Under the pieces are notes generated by a model. It saw only the letters and a list, made by a program, of their open reading frames with translations. It was not told the DNA's origin and made no database searches. Position numbers and translations under genes: made by a program. DNA of 16,484 nt from NCBI GenBank assembly GCA_002404055.1, contig DHIZ01000339.1:1-16484 (forward strand), read 5' to 3'. Source of the stretch: Chloroflexi bacterium UBA4733 (GTDB lineage: Bacteria; Chloroflexota; UBA4733). Below are positions 13,060 to 16,484 of this stretch, piece after piece. Numbering within the stretch: position 1 is the stretch's first letter; each line of letters starts with the position of its first letter.

Positions 13060-14019
13060 CTACCCCACCTGGAACGAGGTCGCCCCGTGGTAGCTCTGCC
13101 CGTTGAAGGTCATGTAGACATCGACAAGGATCGTGGCGCCGGTGCTGACGCCAATGATCGGCGCCGAAACCCAGACCAGGCCACCCGACCCGGACTGGGC
13201 CGGGGAGACCCAGACCTCTGAGTGCCCACCCGGAAAATGGCCGATGGCAAACAGGCGGGCGCCGGCTACGCCTTTGCCGGACGCATCGGTGAGCGTACCG
13301 TTAATGCGAACGGTGCCGCCGGCGCGTATCACCGCCGGACTCGGGGCTGCCGACACCTGCAGGTTGCCGTTCGCCACTAAACCAGGGACCAGCGTGCCGA
13401 CCGCGAACGGTGAGGGGAACGGAAAGGGAGCACTGGAGGCTGAGGGCGTCACCGCCACCGGCGCGGCGCCTGGCGTGCCGAACGGCACGTAGGCGACGAT
13501 TGGTGGGTTGCCGACGGGGGCCGAGCCGCCCCACGGCTTGGCATCAATGAGGAACGATTGGTGGTCGATCTGGCCGCTGGTCACATCCTGCACCTGGACG
13601 CTCACACTGCCGCCCGACGCCAGCGGATCAACTGTCCATTTGTCGGCGTAGGCGCCGTTGATGTCCAACTGCGCTCCGATGTGGCTGGCGGCGTTGAAGT
13701 GGTCGCCATTGGAATAGCTCACGATGACGTTGATGTAGCGATCCGGCGTGCCGGTCACGTCGATCTCTTGCGTCTCACCCGGCTTCACGCTGAGGCGCGC
13801 CACATTCACCGCGAGGCTTCGCGGAACGATCACGACGGCAGTCGGCGTCGGGGCCGGCGTGTTGATCGCTGCTGCGTACTCCGCCGACGACGGTGTGCCG
13901 TCCGGCGGAGCGAGCGCAGCGTCGACCAGACTCTGGCCGGAACAGGCACTCAGGGCCATGACAACCGCCAAGCAGAGCATGCTGACGGCTGCTGCGCGGG
14001 ACGATGTACGTGGCTTCAT
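13060..14019 (-). CDS. Surface lipoprotein with two Ig-like/beta-sandwich domains
   Basis: This 319-residue protein has a lipoprotein signal peptide: basic MKPRTSSR, a hydrophobic core (about 9-23) and a lipobox LSAC with C26 as the lipidated cysteine. After it come a Pro/Thr-rich spacer (about 38-62, containing NTPAPTPTAVV), a first beta domain (about 66-160) and a Pro/Ser/Phe-rich linker (about 163-208, with SSAPFPFPSPFAVG). A second Ig-like domain follows (about 218-319, with RAGGTVRINGTLTDASGKGVAGARL cut across its first strands). No catalytic motif is visible, so it is probably structural or adhesive. ATG 14017-14019 overlaps the hisS stop by 4 bp (ATGA). It converges on the + strand dehydrogenase-like gene with 4 bp between them. 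No specific family is recognised. Confidence 0.82.
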   Translation of the reverse strand: MKPRTSSRAAAVSMLCLAVVMALSACSGQSLVDAALAPPDGTPSSAEYAAAINTPAPTPTAVVIVPRSLAVNVARLSVKPGETQEIDVTGTPDRYINVIVSYSNGDHFNAASHIGAQLDINGAYADKWTVDPLASGGSVSVQVQDVTSGQIDHQSFLIDAKPWGGSAPVGNPPIVAYVPFGTPGAAPVAVTPSASSAPFPFPSPFAVGTLVPGLVANGNLQVSAAPSPAVIRAGGTVRINGTLTDASGKGVAGARLFAIGHFPGGHSEVWVSPAQSGSGGLVWVSAPIIGVSTGATILVDVYMTFNGQSYHGATSFQVG

Positions 14020-15275
14020 ACGTCGCGTAGCGCCCGCAGGAGGCTGTCCGGGTCCATGTTGCGGCGTTCGGCCTTGGTCGTCATATCACGCAATGTTGCC
14101 ACCTGCAGGGCTGCCTCCTCGCTGCCCACGATCACCGCATAGCGCGCGCCATAGTGCTCCGCCTGCCGGAACTGTGCCGGCAGCTTGCGCACGCCGGGCG
14201 TTGCAACCACACTGAGGCCGGCCGCGCGCAACTGCATGGCGAGGCGCAGCGCCCAATCTTGCGCTTCGACGCCCAGGTGGCAAACGTAGGCGTCCGGGCG
14301 CGGTCCCGGCGGCAACACCACACCCTGCTCTTGCAAAGCCAGCAACCAGCGCTCGATGCCGGCGCCGAAGCCGACCGCCGGCGTCGGGCGACCACCCAAT
14401 TCGGCGATCAGGCCGTCGTAGCGGCCGCCCCCGCCCAGGGCCGATTGCGCCCCTCGTTCCGAGGTATAGAACTCAAACACCGTGCGCGTGTAGTAGCCCA
14501 GGCCGCGCACCAGGCGCGGGTTGAGTGTGCAGGGGAGTTCCAGCACGCTCAGCAGGTGCTGCAGGCGAGTGAAGTGCTGCGCGCAGGCGTCACAGAGGGC
14601 ATCGACGGGCTTCGGCGCTGCCGCGATCAAGGGCTGACAGCGCTCCTCCTTGCAATCAAGCAGCCGCAATGGGTTCTTCTCCAGCCGGACGCGGCAGTTG
14701 GCACAGGCCCGGTCAATGCGCGGACGGTAATAGGCCACGAGTTGAGCAATGTAGGCCGGACGGCACTGCTCGTCACCGATGCTGTTCAGTTGCATCGACA
14801 CGCCGCGAAGACCGATCTCCGCAAACACCCGCGCCAGCACCGCGATGACCTCGGCGTCAATGGCCGCGTCGGATTCGCCAATCGCCTCCAGGCCCAACTG
14901 GTGGTGCTCGCGCAATCGCCCCTTCTGGGGCCGGTCGTAGCGAAAGATCGGCGCGACGTAATATAGGCGTAACGGCGTCAGAAAGCTCTCCAAGCCATTC
15001 TGCAGGTACGCGCGCATGGTCGGAGCGGTACCCTCGCTACGCAACGTCAAGCGATTGTCACCGCGATCAACGAACGTATAGGTCTCTCGCTCCATCAAGT
15101 CCGTTCCCTCGCCCACACCGCGCACAAAGAGCGACGTCTCTTCAAACGTCGGCGTGTCGATGCGTCCGTAACCGAACTGGGCTGCCACCCGTTCCGCCCG
15201 CGACGTGACGTAGTTCCAGGCAGCCTGCTGCGCCGGTAGCCGATCTGCCGTCCCGGTCGGGCGCTGAAATGTCAT
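14016..15275 (-). CDS. hisS: Histidyl-tRNA synthetase
   Basis: This class II synthetase charges tRNA-His. It has 419 residues, normal length. Motif 2 is APIFRYDRPQKGRLREHHQ (109-126). The HisA block is LVRGLGYYTRTVFEF (255-269) and the HisB block ALGGGGRYDGL (279-289). Motif 3 is AVGFGAGIERW (300-310). A cysteine-rich insertion (C191, C194, C208, C213, C228, C231) lies at the usual insertion-domain position and may bind zinc. The C-terminal anticodon-binding domain (about 325-419) is intact. ATG 15273-15275 is chosen by family length; there is no clear ribosome site, but the yggT stop ends 4 bp upstream, so reinitiation is likely. HisZ is excluded by the intact HisA/HisB motifs. Confidence 0.96.
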   Translation of the reverse strand: MTFQRPTGTADRLPAQQAAWNYVTSRAERVAAQFGYGRIDTPTFEETSLFVRGVGEGTDLMERETYTFVDRGDNRLTLRSEGTAPTMRAYLQNGLESFLTPLRLYYVAPIFRYDRPQKGRLREHHQLGLEAIGESDAAIDAEVIAVLARVFAEIGLRGVSMQLNSIGDEQCRPAYIAQLVAYYRPRIDRACANCRVRLEKNPLRLLDCKEERCQPLIAAAPKPVDALCDACAQHFTRLQHLLSVLELPCTLNPRLVRGLGYYTRTVFEFYTSERGAQSALGGGGRYDGLIAELGGRPTPAVGFGAGIERWLLALQEQGVVLPPGPRPDAYVCHLGVEAQDWALRLAMQLRAAGLSVVATPGVRKLPAQFRQAEHYGARYAVIVGSEEAALQVATLRDMTTKAERRNMDPDSLLRALRDV

Positions 15276-15279
15276 GCGA

Positions 15280-15543
15280 TCAGCCAAGCAGTGCCTGCCC
15301 CAGCCATTGCTGCAGCAACTGCAGCAGGAAGATCGCGACAATCGGTGTGATATCCATCATGCCGATCAGCGGAATAATGCGCCGCAGCGGCGCCAGGATC
15401 GGCTCCGTCACCTCAATTAGCAGGCGCACGAAGGGGTTATTAGAATTCGGCGCGAACCAGGAAATGAGCGCCCGACCGATAATAGCGAAGGAGAGCACGC
15501 GGAGCAGCCAGGCGATCACGGTGTAGAGCAACAACGAATTCAC
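15280..15543 (-). CDS. yggT: YggT family membrane protein
   Basis: This small integral membrane protein is found widely in bacteria and cyanobacteria; its role is poorly defined, with links to cell division, osmotic response and cofactor assembly in different organisms. It has 87 residues from GTG 15541-15543. The N-terminal hydrophobic segment (about 4-23) leads to SWF 28-30. The conserved TEPILAPLRRIIP block follows (46-58), then D64 and a C-terminal transmembrane segment (about 66-87). GTG is preferred because SWF then falls at the same distance from the N-terminus as in B. subtilis YlmG, and GAAGG lies 11 nt upstream. A TTG start at 15567 would add eight residues and lacks a ribosome site. 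It sits between proC and hisS, 4 bp from hisS. Confidence 0.85.
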   Translation of the reverse strand: MNSLLLYTVIAWLLRVLSFAIIGRALISWFAPNSNNPFVRLLIEVTEPILAPLRRIIPLIGMMDITPIVAIFLLQLLQQWLGQALLG

Positions 15544-15601
15544 AGTAGGCAAGACCTTCGACTTCAAGAGAGCCGGCGCGTTTCGACACGCCTACTCTAC
15601 T

Positions 15602-16414
15602 CTACCCTAGCTTTTGCGCCTTTGCGTAGGCCGCTAGGACCGCTTCGACGATGGAGGCGCGAACGGCCCGCTGTTCCAGCACCAGCAGCCCCTCCACCGT
15701 CGTGCCACCCGGTGACGTCACGATGTTGCGCAACGCTGCCGGATGCTGCGGCTCCTGTTGGATGAGCTGCGCCGCCCCCAGCATCGTCTGCTGCGCCAAA
15801 ATAGCGGCCTGCTCGCGCCGAAAGCCGAGGTGTACGCCAGCATCGGTCAATGCCTCCAGAACCAGGAACATATAGGCAGGGCCACTGCCGGAAACTGCCG
15901 TCGCCATGTCCAGGTACTTCTCGTCCAGCACCGCAAACTCCGCGCCCATCGCCCCAAACAAGCGCCGGCAGAGGTCACGCTGGTCATCGGTCACGGAAGG
16001 CATCGCGTACCACACGATCATCCCGGCCCCGATCCGGCAGAGAATGTTGGGCATCAACCGGACGACAGCGGGAAACTGCAACCCGTTGACCACGGTCGCC
16101 AGGGGAATACCCGCCATGAGTGTCAAGACCAGTTGCTGCGGCGCCAGCAGCCCGCGCAGTTCCCCGGCCACAACCTCAAACGTATCCGGCTTCACCGCAA
16201 TGAGTACGACATCCGCGCCGTGTACGAGGCCGCCCAGTGCCGCGCTCGTGCGCACCCCGTACTGCCGGCTCAGCACCTCCCGCCGAGCCGCCACCGGCTC
16301 AACCACCGCGACATCGTCGCCCTGCAGTAGTCCATCAGCTCGCAGTAAGCCCGCAATGAACGCCTCCCCCATCGCGCCACCGCCGATGGCCGTGAGGCGG
16401 ATGTTGTTGGTCAT
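15602..16414 (-). CDS. proC: Pyrroline-5-carboxylate reductase
   Basis: The enzyme reduces 1-pyrroline-5-carboxylate to proline with NAD(P)H, the last step of proline biosynthesis. It has 270 residues, typical. The N-terminal Rossmann motif is IGGGAMG (10-16), then VKP 74-76, MPN 121-123, and the C-terminal signature AVSGSGPAY (173-181) with SPGGTT (234-239). The usual MPNTP reads MPNIL, a small departure near the active site. ATG 16412-16414 has GGAGG 5 nt upstream. It heads the operon proC, yggT, hisS, lipoprotein. Association of proC with yggT is common in bacteria. The 70 bp upstream to the window edge hold only short G/C repeats; the promoter is probably outside. Confidence 0.95.
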   Translation of the reverse strand: MTNNIRLTAIGGGAMGEAFIAGLLRADGLLQGDDVAVVEPVAARREVLSRQYGVRTSAALGGLVHGADVVLIAVKPDTFEVVAGELRGLLAPQQLVLTLMAGIPLATVVNGLQFPAVVRLMPNILCRIGAGMIVWYAMPSVTDDQRDLCRRLFGAMGAEFAVLDEKYLDMATAVSGSGPAYMFLVLEALTDAGVHLGFRREQAAILAQQTMLGAAQLIQQEPQHPAALRNIVTSPGGTTVEGLLVLEQRAVRASIVEAVLAAYAKAQKLG

Positions 16415-16484
16415 GTGAACCTCCTTCTCTGACTCTTTTTCCGGCGCGGGGAGAGACCCCTCTTTCTGGGGTAGGTATTTGGTG

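Noticed and set aside
15276..15341. N-terminal extension of hisS by 22 codons
   Set aside because: Cys/Ser-rich sequence that lies inside yggT; synthetase homology begins just after ATG 15275.
16415..16484. Possible attenuator or riboswitch upstream of proC
   Set aside because: Only 4-bp alternating GGGG/CCCC pairings are present; no known aptamer motif is recognisable and the region is cut by the window edge.
1..16484. tRNA genes, CRISPR arrays, insertion sequences or phage genes
   Set aside because: None could be recognised on either strand by motif or repeat structure.

Overview
This 16.5 kb window is high-GC bacterial chromosome with densely packed genes, many stop/start overlaps of 4-8 bp and several non-ATG starts. 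The gene set fits an aerobic to facultative bacterium with ferredoxin-linked 2-oxoacid metabolism: a gamma-alpha fused KorA with KorB, an orphan OmpR-type regulator, a threonine dehydrogenase/KBL pair, and a c-di-AMP riboswitch. I infer Chloroflexota (Thermomicrobia-like) as most likely, without proof. There is no phage, insertion sequence, CRISPR array, tRNA or rRNA, so this reads as core chromosome rather than an island.

Layout, left to right. (1) 1-513: 3' part of leuD on the + strand, converging on korB. (2) 519-3294, minus: korA-korB, a 2-oxoacid:ferredoxin oxidoreductase with an 8-bp gene overlap and an unusual repeated Asn/Gly/His-rich insert in KorA. (3) 3468-4372, minus: an OmpR-type response regulator without a neighbouring kinase, preceded by a possible 43-residue small protein. 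(4) 4373-4904: a regulatory intergenic region. It holds inverted repeats, then a promoter, a c-di-AMP (ydaO-yuaA class) riboswitch and an intrinsic terminator reading rightwards. (5) 4905-7681, plus: the genes under that riboswitch, an ABC exporter half-transporter with an N-terminal extension and zinc ribbon, and an overlapping DUF1854 gene. (6) 7690-11254, minus: operon cysK, a 125-residue unknown, tdh, kbl, which makes cysteine and converts threonine to glycine plus acetyl-CoA. (7) 11359-13055, plus: a divergent two-gene operon of a TIM-barrel isomerase/epimerase-like protein and a beta-hydroxyacid-dehydrogenase-like protein; both have lost residues that are normally catalytic or ligand-binding. 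(8) 13060-16414, minus: operon proC, yggT, hisS and a surface lipoprotein.

The most notable element is the complete promoter-aptamer-terminator unit at 4638-4838. It places an ABC/DUF1854 export pair, a family known mainly from cyanophycin gene neighbourhoods, under apparent c-di-AMP control. Second is the 11359-13055 operon, where two enzyme folds that normally act on sugars or hydroxyacids both carry substituted active sites.
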